Below, piece by piece: positions 33,424 through 42,263 of a stretch of 64,000 nt of DNA. Source of the DNA: Variovorax paradoxus (GTDB lineage Bacteria; Pseudomonadota; Gammaproteobacteria; Burkholderiales; Burkholderiaceae_C). Position 1 is the first letter of the stretch. Every line of letters begins with the position of its first letter. The translations under genes were made by a program, and so were the position numbers. The notes beneath the pieces are model-generated. The model saw nothing but the letters and a program-made list of their open reading frames with translations, had not been told where the DNA came from and ran no database searches. The stretch covers positions 1 through 64,000 of the forward strand of contig NZ_JXQQ01000135.1 of assembly GCF_000834655.1 (NCBI RefSeq). Direction: 5' to 3'.

Positions 33424-35280
33424 ATGAATTTCCGGGGAGGGCGCGTCCTGGGAGCAGCTTGCGCGGCCATTTCGTTGGCTGCATGCGGTGGCGGTGGCGG
33501 AGGTGGAGGTGGCGGAATGCCCGCTTTTCCGGTGATGCCGATGCAGGAAGCTGCCATGCCGGCACCCGCTTCCGTGGCAACACCAGCTCAAGTTCCCGAC
33601 CCGGCTCCAGTTCCAGTTCCAGATCCAGATCCAGATCCGGTTCCAGATCCGGCTCAGGTTTCAAATCCGACTCCAGTTCCAGATCCGACTCCAGTTTCAG
33701 ATCCGGCCCAAGTCCCACATCCGGTTCCAGTTCCCGTTCTAGTTCGAGACCCGGCTCCAGCTCCAGGTTTAGAGCCGGAGCCAGTCCCCGCGCAACCCGT
33801 GGCAGCGCCCCCGGCCGCCACCACTGTCACATTGACTGGCAGAGCTACCTACGACTCCGTTCCCAATCGAAGCGGCCCGCTCGTCTACGCCGACGTCACT
33901 GCCAACCCGGTCCGCGCCGCCTCGGTGGAAGTCCTTGACGCCAACGGTGCTCCGGTGGCCACAGCCGCCACTGACGACAACGGTATCTACACAGTGACAG
34001 TGCCTGCCAGCGCAATGCTGACCGTGCGCGTTCAGGCGCTTCTTCTGCGCAACGGGGCTGCGGCCTGGAATGTCAGCGTCAGGGACAACACGAAAGAGAA
34101 CGCCCTGTACACCATGGATTCCCTACCATTCTCCTCCGGCACAGCCGCAGTCAGGCAAGACCTGCATGCAGCTTCGGGCTGGGACGGTACGGGCTACAAA
34201 TCGCTGCGCGTGGCTGCACCCTTCGCCGTGATGGACACGGTCTACACCGCGATGCAGAAGGTTCAGTCCGCGGCGCCCGGAACGCGGTTTCCGGCGTTGA
34301 AGGTGTTCTGGAGTCCCAACAATCTCCCGGCCAGTGGCAACAAACTCGTCGGACAGATCGGCTCCAGTCGTTTCACAAACGCACCCGCGGGTGCGGAGAT
34401 CTATGTGCTTGGCAAGGAGGACGTAGATACCGACGAATTCGACGCGTCCGTGATCGCGCACGAATGGGGTCACTACTACCAGGCCGTCTTCAGCCGCGAC
34501 GACTCCACCGGCGGTAGCCATGGAACACAAGACCGCCTCGACCGCCGCATCGCGTTCTCGGAGGGCTGGGGCACTGGATGGTCGGGTATTGCGCTCGAAC
34601 GCCGAAATTATGTGGATTCCAGCGGCTTGCGGCAGGCAGACGGCGCCAACATAGCTATTTCCCGAGGGCCCGCGGACAACCCAGGGTGGTTCCGCGAGTT
34701 CTCGATCCAGTCGATCTTGTGGAACCTGAATGAGCAGGTCGGTTTCAAGCCGATTCACGATGCGTTGACCAGCGCACAGTTCAGAAGCGGGGCACCGCTG
34801 ACCTCCATTCATTCTTTTGCTGCCGCTTTCAATGCCGTGGCGCCGGAGAGCATGGCTGCTCTGGCAGGGTTACTGCGCGGCCAGCGCATCAGCGATGCAC
34901 CCAACGATCCATTCGGTTTGCTGGAGGCCAACGACAGCGGTGCGCCTGCGGTACCGAACGCCCTCCCGATGCACACCGAGGCGCAGGTTGGCGTTCCCAC
35001 GGCGGCTTGCGTTTCGAATGTCGCGGGAGGTCCCAACAAGGTCGGCAACTTCAGCTACTTCCACTTCACGGCGCCCGTGTCACGCGACTACCTGTGGGAA
35101 CTGGTGCCCACTACCGCAGACGCCAATCTCGACATCAGCTTCTACCGGGGCGGAGCAATTCCCCGACTCTTCCGCGGCGCTGCGGTGCCATTCGTGAGGC
35201 TCACCGCAAACACCGACTACATCGCTGCAATCAACGACCGCAATGGCACTTCGGCGTGCTTCAACCTCACCATCCGATAA
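33424..35280 (+). CDS. Proline-rich lipoprotein with zinc-metallopeptidase motif
   Basis: A 618-residue secreted lipoprotein. ATG 33424 gives a compact signal peptide ending in lipobox LAAC (Cys21) followed by ten glycines; an ATG at 33343 would add 27 residues and has a weaker ribosome site. Residues about 55–130 are a Pro/Asp/Val repeat linker. A β-domain follows (VTLTGRATYDSV… VEVLDANGAPVATAATDDNG, carboxypeptidase-regulatory-like), then a domain with HEWGHYY: His346, Glu347 and His350 form HExxH, with Glu380 in FSEGWGTGW a likely third zinc ligand. The C-terminus is β-rich, like a pre-peptidase C-terminal domain. Substrate unknown. The next gene starts 11 bases downstream. Confidence 0.8.
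   Translation: MNFRGGRVLGAACAAISLAACGGGGGGGGGGMPAFPVMPMQEAAMPAPASVATPAQVPDPAPVPVPDPDPDPVPDPAQVSNPTPVPDPTPVSDPAQVPHPVPVPVLVRDPAPAPGLEPEPVPAQPVAAPPAATTVTLTGRATYDSVPNRSGPLVYADVTANPVRAASVEVLDANGAPVATAATDDNGIYTVTVPASAMLTVRVQALLLRNGAAAWNVSVRDNTKENALYTMDSLPFSSGTAAVRQDLHAASGWDGTGYKSLRVAAPFAVMDTVYTAMQKVQSAAPGTRFPALKVFWSPNNLPASGNKLVGQIGSSRFTNAPAGAEIYVLGKEDVDTDEFDASVIAHEWGHYYQAVFSRDDSTGGSHGTQDRLDRRIAFSEGWGTGWSGIALERRNYVDSSGLRQADGANIAISRGPADNPGWFREFSIQSILWNLNEQVGFKPIHDALTSAQFRSGAPLTSIHSFAAAFNAVAPESMAALAGLLRGQRISDAPNDPFGLLEANDSGAPAVPNALPMHTEAQVGVPTAACVSNVAGGPNKVGNFSYFHFTAPVSRDYLWELVPTTADANLDISFYRGGAIPRLFRGAAVPFVRLTANTDYIAAINDRNGTSACFNLTIR
33590..33790 (+). repeat. Low-complexity hexamer repeats encoding the P-V-P-D linker
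   Basis: Degenerate tandem units such as CCAGTT, CCAGAT and CCGGTT code for alternating Pro-Val and Pro-Asp dipeptides. Units of six bases keep frame, so slippage would change linker length without breaking the protein. Confidence 0.75.
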
Positions 35281-35291
35281 GGACAACAGCC

Positions 35292-35786
35292 ATGATGAGA
35301 ATCTGCAAAAGCCCGGGTCTCGCGGCCGCTTCGATTGCCGTGTTGTTTGCTGCGGCGTCGCTGCAAACCCACGAGGCCACCGCCACGACACTCGCGCCAC
35401 GTAAGAGCAATGACTCCGGGGTTAGCGTCAACTACAGCATCGACGCCACATCACAGCTTCAAAGAGTGACGCCCGTCGTTCTGCAGTTCGAGGGCGTGAC
35501 CGACGCCAAGGGTGCGGCAGTGCGCTTGAGCACCGACCCTGGCCTTTCCATCCAGGGCCATCGCACGCTGGCCCTGCCGGCCGGCAAGAAGACCACGGCC
35601 ACCGTGCTTCTGGTCAGCGAAAGCAAGGGCCTGTCGTACCTCCATGTGTTCGTGACGCAGGGCAGCGGCGTGAGCGCCATATCCGTTCCGATCCAGACCG
35701 GCAGCACGGCCGCCGCCCTGAAGCCGTCTGGCGAGTTCAAGCGCAACGCGCGCGGCGACAAGATCATCTCGATGCCCGCCAAGTAA
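35292..35786 (+). CDS. Small exported protein, partner of the metallopeptidase
   Basis: A 164-residue protein with a signal peptide (LAAASIAVLFAAASLQTHEA, cleavage near residue 30). The mature part is β-rich and Ig-like in pattern: VNYSIDATSQLQRVTPVVLQ, GAAVRLSTDPGLSIQG, KKTTATVLLVSESKGLSYLH. No cysteines occur in the mature part. I do not recognise a named family. An AAGGA lies about 10 bases before the first of two adjacent ATGs. It follows the peptidase by 11 bases, so it could be a substrate, chaperone or inhibitor. Confidence 0.72.
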   Translation: MMRICKSPGLAAASIAVLFAAASLQTHEATATTLAPRKSNDSGVSVNYSIDATSQLQRVTPVVLQFEGVTDAKGAAVRLSTDPGLSIQGHRTLALPAGKKTTATVLLVSESKGLSYLHVFVTQGSGVSAISVPIQTGSTAAALKPSGEFKRNARGDKIISMPAK

Positions 35787-36002
35787 CGGATACCAATTGG
35801 GCATTCACTGCCTAGCGCCTCCGCATCCTGGTTGCCGGATGTCGGCACCTGCGTGAGCCTTGGCTCCGCGGCCTGCGACTTCGCGGTCGCGCGTGGGCTC
35901 GGGATGCTGACTTGGTGCAGGCGCTGCCCTTGAGACCCCCTGGCCTGAAAGCATTGGCTAGAGGAAAACGATTACGCCCAGGTGTCGCGCCGTTCCCTCA
36001 GA

Positions 36003-36398
36003 ATGCCGCGCATGCCATCCTCTGCATCGACCAAGATTGCTCTGGCCCTGTGCGTTGCGGGCGTGGCCCTGCACGTCTACACCGTCGCCTTCAAAGCCCA
36101 GGGAGACGCGAGCGCATTTCTTTTCGGCTTGTTGCTCCTGTCCTCTGCGCCCTACGCCATCGCAGCGATCCTCGCACGGCGCCGTGGCAAGGCACTGCTG
36201 GGTCTTGGCGCTGCCGCGGCATGTCTTGCTGCGGACCTGTACATGCACCATGCCGTCTTCTTCGCGCCCAAGAGCTCGACCGCTGCGCTCGGCCTGCTTT
36301 TCATGCCGATCTGGAACCTGCTCGCCGTGGGGCCTGCGGGCGCGCTTCTCTTTTGGCTCGGGCACAGGTTCGTCGGCATGCGACGCGATACGACCTAG
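36003..36398 (+). CDS. Small four-helix membrane protein
   Basis: A 131-residue protein with four hydrophobic segments (IALALCVAGVALHVYTVAF, FLFGLLLLSSAPYAIAAILA, ALLGLGAAAACLAADLYM, LLFMPIWNLLAVGPAGALLF). It ends with a short basic tail. No family recognised. ATG 36003 is taken as start; a GTG at 35982 and an ATG at 36012 are alternatives, and none has a strong ribosome site. It stands alone 216 bases after the peptidase pair. Confidence 0.6.
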   Translation: MPRMPSSASTKIALALCVAGVALHVYTVAFKAQGDASAFLFGLLLLSSAPYAIAAILARRRGKALLGLGAAAACLAADLYMHHAVFFAPKSSTAALGLLFMPIWNLLAVGPAGALLFWLGHRFVGMRRDTT

Positions 36399-37044
36399 TT
36401 GCACGCGTCGGCGTCCCGTCAGGTCGTGTTTACGAATGCGTGCGGTATGCGCTTCGGGGCGCAAAGACGCGGTCGGACTGGATGCGTTGAGGATTCAAGC
36501 TGCACGAAACGAGACGGCCGGTATCGTTTCACAGAACTCCCGCACGGACTTCACTTCGACTTCACCTGGGACAAGCACACTGCCGCTCGACAGTGGTTCG
36601 GCGATGGTAGAGGCCAGGGAGAAAAAAACCGCTCAGGGAACCGCCTCGATGCCGGCCACTGTCACTCTCTTGCCGCCTTCGCGCGCGCGCCCGAGCCCGA
36701 CTGCCTTGTGCAAGCGGCGGCCGGAATTCCCAGTGGGCCATCGACAAGCAGTCAAGCGCCTTATTGGCCAAGCTCATGACAAGTCCGTTGAGCCAACGAA
36801 GCCCACGTGACGGTGGTCGGCCTGCGGCGCCGACACCGAAGGCATGGCCAAGGCCTGAACCAGACCTCGCTAGCGACCAGGCACAGCGAGGCGGGCTCGG
36901 GCGCTGTCCCCCGTGTTCACGCTCAGCGAGGCGCTGACACCGGGAAGGTGTCCGCGGAACTACCCCAAGGCGTGCTGAAGCTGCGGATCCCATGTGGAGC
37001 ATGCGAAGCCCCGAAGGATCAGGTAGTTCAAGCAAGCAGTCGGT
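36399..37044. other. 646-base gap without a convincing gene
   Basis: Both strands have open frames, the longest being 126 and 157 codons, but neither has a ribosome site or recognisable motifs. A GCTCA/TGAGC hairpin occurs near 36773–36795. It should hold the 3' end signal of the histidine kinase. Decayed coding sequence is possible. Confidence 0.4.
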
Positions 37045-38175
37045 TCAAGTCTCTTGCGCCGCAGATTGCCCACTCGCTTCTCCGTCCAACGGGAGGCGAA
37101 CGGAGAACTCGCTCCCCTTGCCTTTTCCATCGCAGCGCACCTCGACGAAGCCGCCATGGGCGTGGACCAGGTCCCTCACCAACGAAAGCCCGACCCCGAA
37201 GCCGCCGCCGGATCGATGCGGATCTTCTTGCGTGAACAATTCAAAGATCACGGGCAGCAACGCCGGGTCGATACCGATGCCGGTGTCCTCGACGCGGATC
37301 ACTGCGTGATCGATCTCCACCGTGCAGCGGATCCATATCTTTCCCTCTGCCGGTGTGTACTTGATGGCGTTGTGCAGCAGGTTGAAGATGATCTGATGCA
37401 CCCGCTGCCGGTCGGCAAGGATCGGCACGGCCGAAGGGGGGACGAGGACCTGCAAAGTCTGCTGCTTTTTGGTGGCATCGGCCAGCACGACATTCGCGAT
37501 CTCGGCAATGTCCGCAGCCAGGTCGAACGCAGTCTTCGTCAGGCGAAGCTTTCCGGCGCCGAAGCGCACGACCTCGGCCAGGTCGTCCATCATCCGCTCC
37601 ATCAGCGTGACCTGGCGGCGAAGCACATCGGCGGACCTGGAAGACTCGTCCGATGCGTGCCCTTTCTTCTCGATGAGCTGCGCGGCCAGATGCAACGGTC
37701 CCAGGGCGTTGCGCACTTCATGCACCAGGCGGCTGAAAAACGCGTCGCGTTCCTGCAACGTCTGGTGGGCGCGCTCGAGCCGGTTCTCGGTGGTTTCGAT
37801 CTGCGCCCGCAAGTTGGTTCGGTCCGCCATGGCCTTGACGAATCCCACATGCCTGCCGTCCTCCTGCAGGGCGATCAGGCTGCCTGTCACCCATATGCGC
37901 GCGCCGTCCTTGCGCAGGTGCCATCGGTCGTCCTCCGAGCGCTGCGCGGAGACGGCGACCTGCAGTTCCAGTTCGGGCAGACCCAGGGCCCGGTCTTCCT
38001 CGACGAAAAGAATGTCGATCGAGCGGCCGACGATCTCCGATTCGGTATAGCCGAAGAGGGCCTGCGCCGCACCGCGCCATGCGGTGATGACGCCGCTGGT
38101 GTCCAGAACGACGAAGGCGATGTCTGGCGATTGCTCCCACAGAAGTACCGAAGCGCGTTCGGGATCCAACACCAT
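37045..38175 (-). CDS. Soluble PAS-domain sensor histidine kinase
   Basis: A 376-residue kinase without membrane segments. Residues about 8–125 are a PAS domain (SPDIAFVVLDTSGVITAWRG, LFGYTESEIVGRSIDILF). A coiled-coil leads to the HisKA domain with the phospho-accepting His in FSRLVHEVRNALGPLHLA, then the HATPase domain (LLHNAIKYTP N-box, DTGIGID, GGFGVGLSLV). ATG 38175 has GGAG about 8 bases upstream; a longer start at 38235 is possible. No response regulator is adjacent, so it is an orphan kinase. Confidence 0.9.
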   Translation of the reverse strand: MVLDPERASVLLWEQSPDIAFVVLDTSGVITAWRGAAQALFGYTESEIVGRSIDILFVEEDRALGLPELELQVAVSAQRSEDDRWHLRKDGARIWVTGSLIALQEDGRHVGFVKAMADRTNLRAQIETTENRLERAHQTLQERDAFFSRLVHEVRNALGPLHLAAQLIEKKGHASDESSRSADVLRRQVTLMERMMDDLAEVVRFGAGKLRLTKTAFDLAADIAEIANVVLADATKKQQTLQVLVPPSAVPILADRQRVHQIIFNLLHNAIKYTPAEGKIWIRCTVEIDHAVIRVEDTGIGIDPALLPVIFELFTQEDPHRSGGGFGVGLSLVRDLVHAHGGFVEVRCDGKGKGSEFSVRLPLDGEASGQSAAQET

Positions 38176-38396
38176 CAGGGAAGCTCCATTCCGTTCATGT
38201 GACGCGGGGCGGCGATGTCGATTGACGGCCGCCATGTCGCCATCCTAGGCACATTGTCCGGGCTGGGCCAGCAGTTCCGGCCGGCTTCGGCGTTGCCTGG
38301 CCTGTCCGACGCGTTGAAAACGAAAGGAACAGCGCAGATGCACGGCTTGACGGATGCGCACGGGCGCACCCTGCAAAGCCCGGGCAGAACGTGCGC

Positions 38397-39359
38397 TCAG
38401 GTGAGTGTTCGCGCCGGCACTGCATAGCTCAGCGGTGCCAGCGCGGCCTGGATGCGCGCCATCTGCGCCTCGCTGACCAGCCTGCCCAGCACCTTCTGGA
38501 AGCGCGGCTCCAGCGCGCCGGAGACGATGTACTGCCAGCGGTAGGCTTTCAGCAGCGTCGTGTTCACCTGCTCCGCGCGCTCGCCGTCCCGGGCCATGCC
38601 GCTCGCTTCCAGGAAATACGCTGCATCCGCCTGGGCCTGGCCTTGCAGTATTCCGTCGACGCCGGCGACCAGTGCGATGAGGTCGTCCACCGCCGCGTCG
38701 CGCTGTGCGTCGGACTCCAGCTTGCCATCCTCGCGTTCCCATTCCAGCTCGTCGATGATCGCGTGCTGCGACTCCTCCCTCCAATGGAACAGGAACACGT
38801 CCTTGAACAGCGGCGACAGGTCCTTGGCCGCGTCGATGCTCGCTCGGTAGTGCGCCTGCGAGAAGAGCTCGATGTGGCAGGTGAGCGCGAGCACGGCCCA
38901 GGTGCACTTGCCCAGCACGAACGACGCCACGTCGTTGGGCGACACCGCGAACCGGTAGCCCGCCGGCATGTCGCTGCCCGCGAGAAGTTCGATGCGGCGA
39001 AAGAGTTCCTGGTGCTTGAGCTCCTCGTCGGTGAAGCGCACGATGGCTTCGAGTGCCGTCTGGTCGCCCAGCCAGTGGTCGCGGCTCACTTCCAGCATCT
39101 TCGCGCCGATGAAGCGTTCGACCAGTCCGAACATGTTGGCGTAGGTGCGGCCCTGCACCTGGCTGAGGAACCGGTGCTCGGCCGGGGTCAGGAAAGGCAG
39201 TTCGTCGGCCAGCGAGAGTCCGTCGGGCAGGAAGGTGTGCGACAGGTCGAAGGTGCGGCCGCGGATCACGTCGCGATCGATGTCCCAGCGGATGCGCTTG
39301 GAAGCCTCGATGGTCCGGGCATAGCGGGAGCCTTCGGCAGGGGCGGTGTGGGTTTGCAT
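38397..39359 (-). CDS. Di-iron ferritin-like oxygenase-type protein
   Basis: A 320-residue helical protein with two ExxH di-iron motifs, in DEELKHQELF and in WREESQHAIIDELE, as in ferritin-like oxygenases and AurF-type N-oxygenases. Substrate unknown. ATG 39359 (MQTHTAPAEG) is preceded by an AAGGAA-like ribosome site. The gene is divergent, over 158 bases, from a hydrolase–LuxR fusion gene, which may regulate it. The kinase gene lies 221 bases downstream on the same strand. Confidence 0.75.
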   Translation of the reverse strand: MQTHTAPAEGSRYARTIEASKRIRWDIDRDVIRGRTFDLSHTFLPDGLSLADELPFLTPAEHRFLSQVQGRTYANMFGLVERFIGAKMLEVSRDHWLGDQTALEAIVRFTDEELKHQELFRRIELLAGSDMPAGYRFAVSPNDVASFVLGKCTWAVLALTCHIELFSQAHYRASIDAAKDLSPLFKDVFLFHWREESQHAIIDELEWEREDGKLESDAQRDAAVDDLIALVAGVDGILQGQAQADAAYFLEASGMARDGERAEQVNTTLLKAYRWQYIVSGALEPRFQKVLGRLVSEAQMARIQAALAPLSYAVPARTLT

Positions 39360-39517
39360 GGCAGTTCCTTTCGAGTGGGAGCCGTCGGGTCGACGTGGTT
39401 CGAAGGATTCACCGGCGCGGGCCGCGGCGCATGGGGCGCCTGTCCCACGCACCCGGCAGGAAAAGATCGCTCACACACCGGCATGGGACCGATGGCCCAG
39501 GCGCGAGACAATCCGGC

Positions 39518-40606
39518 ATGCCCGGTGTACAGAGTCCACCTCCGCTTCCGCGCCAGAGCCTGCGCTTCTGCACCGCGGCCGACGGCACCCGCATCGCGAT
39601 CGCCTCGATCGGCTCGGGCGCGCCGCTGGTGCGTTGCGCGCACTGGCTCAGCCACGTCGAGCACGACCTGCACAGCCCCGTGTGGCGACCGTGGCTGGCC
39701 GAACTTTCTCGCGATCACCGATACATCCGCTACGACCAGCGCGGCTGCGGCCTCTCCGACAGCACGGTGACCGACTTCTCGCTCGACGCCTGGGTAGGCG
39801 ACCTTGAGGCCGTGGTCGACAGCCTGGGCCTGCGGCGCTTTCCGCTGATCGGGATGTCGCAGGGCGGCGCGGTGGCGATTGCCTTCGCGGTGCGCCACCC
39901 CGACAAGGTGTCGCACCTCGTGCTGCCCGGCGCATATGCGCGCGGCGCGCTGCAACGCGCCACCGGCAGCGCCGAGCGCCTGGAAGCCGAGACCCTTGTC
40001 AACCTGATCCGGCTGGGTTGGGGGCGCGACAACGCCGCCTTCCGCCAGGTGTTCACCAACCAGTTCATCCCCGGCGGAACGCCGACGCAGCACCAGTGGT
40101 GGAACGAACTGGAGCGCCTGACCGCCAGCCCGGAAAACGCCGCGCGCACGCTCGAGGCGTTCCACCGCATCGACGTGACCGAACTCGCGCGCCAGCTGCG
40201 GGTGCCCACGCTGGTGCTGCACGCGCGCGGCGATGCGCGCGTGCCGTTCGACGAAGGGCTTCGGCTCGCGGCGCTCATCCCGGGGGCCCGCTTCGTGCCG
40301 CTGGACAGCGACAACCACGTGCTGCTCGACACCGAACCGGCGTGGCCCACCTTCCTGGCGGAGCTGCGGGCCTTTCTGGGCGCCCAGCCGTCCGATGACG
40401 GCGACAGCGCCGGCGATGCGGCGCTGACCCGGGCCGAGCGCGAAGTGCTGAGCCTCGTGGCGATGGGCCTGGACAACCAGGCCATCGCCCAGCACCTGCG
40501 CAAGAGCGAAAAGACGGTCCGCAACCAGCTGTCGAGCATCTTCGACAAGCTCGGCCTGCACACCCGCGCCGAAGCGATCGTGTATGTCCGAGACCGGGCG
40601 TCCTGA
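39518..40606 (+). CDS. α/β-hydrolase fused to a LuxR-type DNA-binding domain
   Basis: A 362-residue fusion. Residues about 15–285 form an α/β-hydrolase with nucleophile Ser114 in GMSQGG, an Asp in HARGDARVPFDEG and a His in DSDNHVLL, so the triad seems complete. Residues about 298–360 are a LuxR/GerE helix-turn-helix (LTRAEREVLSLVAMGLDNQA, LRKSEKTVRNQLSSIFDKLG). It could bind or hydrolyse its inducer. ATG 39518 is chosen from where homology begins. It is divergent from the di-iron protein gene. Confidence 0.88.
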   Translation: MPGVQSPPPLPRQSLRFCTAADGTRIAIASIGSGAPLVRCAHWLSHVEHDLHSPVWRPWLAELSRDHRYIRYDQRGCGLSDSTVTDFSLDAWVGDLEAVVDSLGLRRFPLIGMSQGGAVAIAFAVRHPDKVSHLVLPGAYARGALQRATGSAERLEAETLVNLIRLGWGRDNAAFRQVFTNQFIPGGTPTQHQWWNELERLTASPENAARTLEAFHRIDVTELARQLRVPTLVLHARGDARVPFDEGLRLAALIPGARFVPLDSDNHVLLDTEPAWPTFLAELRAFLGAQPSDDGDSAGDAALTRAEREVLSLVAMGLDNQAIAQHLRKSEKTVRNQLSSIFDKLGLHTRAEAIVYVRDRAS

Positions 40607-40740
40607 CCCACCGGGCATACCCGGAGGGACCCCTTGCGGGCGATGGAAGTCTCTTTGGAAGCGTGAACTAAGTCTCAAAATTCAAGAATCAGCTCGCCAG
40701 ATGTAATCCATTGGTATTGGTCTTGCGTACTAATTGCTCG

Positions 40741-40767
40741 GCTTCGATTTCGAAGCGCATGCGCTTC
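40741..40767 (+). promoter_or_regulatory. Two overlapping palindromes upstream of a small gene
   Basis: GCTTCGATTTCGAAGC (40741–40756) and the perfect 16-base palindrome GAAGCGCATGCGCTTC (40752–40767) share five bases. In RNA only one hairpin can form at a time. In DNA they could be adjacent operators. They lie 49 bases before the ATG at 40816, in locally AT-richer sequence. Confidence 0.5.
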
Positions 40768-40815
40768 ACAAGGGCGCCAAACCAAGAGAGCACCGTCAAA
40801 AGACGGTCAAGACCA

Positions 40816-41070
40816 ATGACACACGAAGATCAAATATTGGCCTCCGAGGCTGCGGGGCGCCTCGGCGATATCGACGTTCTGGACACGCAGATCTCCGGCA
40901 TCTGCTCGATGCTCCATGCGCTCTACATGGCGCATCCGGCGCCCGAACAGGTGCGCCATCAGTTCGATCGGCTTCTTGCCAAACTGCTGAACTCGCCCTA
41001 CGTGGTGGACGAACCCGATCGCGCGCTGGTGCTGCAGGCAACGGCCGCCGCCTTGCTGAGGAACAGCTAG
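40816..41070 (+). CDS. Small hypothetical protein
   Basis: An 84-residue acidic, helical, probably cytoplasmic protein (ILASEAAGRLGDIDVLDTQI, APEQVRHQFDRLLAKLL). No family recognised. ATG 40816 is the likely start; the ribosome site is poor. The leader has two overlapping palindromes. It is convergent with the AraC-type gene. Confidence 0.55.
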   Translation: MTHEDQILASEAAGRLGDIDVLDTQISGICSMLHALYMAHPAPEQVRHQFDRLLAKLLNSPYVVDEPDRALVLQATAAALLRNS

Positions 41071-41108
41071 GCGCAGCGGGCCGCGCGGCCTGTTGGCAGC
41101 GGCCGCAT

Positions 41109-42122
41109 TCAGGCCGGCGCATCTGCCGCCTTCCGTTGCGCGCGCCGCCACGCGGCCGGCGGCAGGCCGGTGGCCCGCTTGAAGGCCCGCGCGAACGCCG
41201 CCTCCGAGTCGTAGCCCACTTCCAGTGCCACCGCCGCCACGGGCGAATGGCTTTCGCGCAGCAGGCGGGCACCGCACTGCATGCGCCAGTTCGTGAGGTA
41301 CTGCATCGGCGCCAGGCGGGTCAGTGCGACGAAACGTTCGTGCAGCGTGGAGCGCGACAAGCCCACGTGGCGGCCCAGGTCCTCCACCGTCCAGCGCGCG
41401 GACGGGTCGCCGTGCATCAGCCCGATCGCGCGCCCGACCTGCCGGTCGCGCAGCGCACCGAGCCAGCCCTGGGCCTCCGGCGGCAACGAGTCGAGATAAC
41501 GCCGCGCGCCATCGACGAAGACCATCTCGCTGATGCGTTGCAGCAGCGCCGCGCCGCCCGCGCGCGCGTCCACGGATTCGGAGGCGGCGTGCTCCAGCAT
41601 CGGCGCGACCCAGGCGCCCACGCCCTCGGCGCGCAGGTGCAGCAGCCTGGGCAAGGCATCGATCAGCGGATTGAACGGCCGCAGGTCGCAGGCGATGAAG
41701 CCGCACACGATGACGGTGCTGGCCTCCTCGGGCGGCAGCAATCCCAGCTCGACCATGTTCCCGCGGTAGGTCACCGGCAGCGGCCTGTCGTCCTTGCGCA
41801 TCTGGAAGAGCCACTCGCCGCCGACCTCCGGCTGCAGGCCCGGCGCGCTGGAGACCACGTGCGCATCGCCGTGGGGCAGCATGACGATGTCTCCGCCAGC
41901 CAGCCGCAGCGGCGGCTCGCCATGGACCGCGATCCAGCCCTCGCCCTTCACGAACAGGTGGTACTCGATGACGTGCTCGGCCCCCGGCATCACGGCCGGC
42001 GCGAGCTCGCGCGAGTCCGGCGCCATGGCAGCCCACTGGTCGCGGCAGCTGACGTGGAAGAAAACCGAACCCCGCAGCCGCACGCTGCGCAGCACGTCGG
42101 ACAGCGGATCGAGCCCTGTCAT
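41109..42122 (-). CDS. AraC-family regulator with cupin-type sensor domain
   Basis: A 337-residue regulator. The N-terminal AraC-binding cupin domain (HVIEYHLFVKGEGWIAVHG, RLAGGDIVMLPHGDAHVV) is followed by two AraC helix-turn-helix units (WTVEDLGRHVGLSRSTLHERF and SPVAAVALEVGYDSEAAFARA). It matches the cupin_6 AraC branch, often placed beside the gene it controls. It is divergent from a methyltransferase gene over 141 bases. Confidence 0.9.
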   Translation of the reverse strand: MTGLDPLSDVLRSVRLRGSVFFHVSCRDQWAAMAPDSRELAPAVMPGAEHVIEYHLFVKGEGWIAVHGEPPLRLAGGDIVMLPHGDAHVVSSAPGLQPEVGGEWLFQMRKDDRPLPVTYRGNMVELGLLPPEEASTVIVCGFIACDLRPFNPLIDALPRLLHLRAEGVGAWVAPMLEHAASESVDARAGGAALLQRISEMVFVDGARRYLDSLPPEAQGWLGALRDRQVGRAIGLMHGDPSARWTVEDLGRHVGLSRSTLHERFVALTRLAPMQYLTNWRMQCGARLLRESHSPVAAVALEVGYDSEAAFARAFKRATGLPPAAWRRAQRKAADAPA

Positions 42123-42263
42123 GTGCCCGCCGTGCCGGTATCGGCGGACGCACGGGCAAACCGCCGCGACAACGGGTGAAGTGCCCGGAGGTGCCGGCGG
42201 GAATCATCGGCATACCGACTGCGGCTGCAGCGGCATTCAACATCCACTCCGAAGGAATTCATC

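Noticed and set aside
33485..33790. CRISPR-like or VNTR array
   Set aside because: The short repeats are codon-scale Gly and Pro-x units within a gene; there are no spacers.
36399..36779. 126-codon plus-strand gene
   Set aside because: No ribosome site and no recognisable motif; composition looks noncoding.
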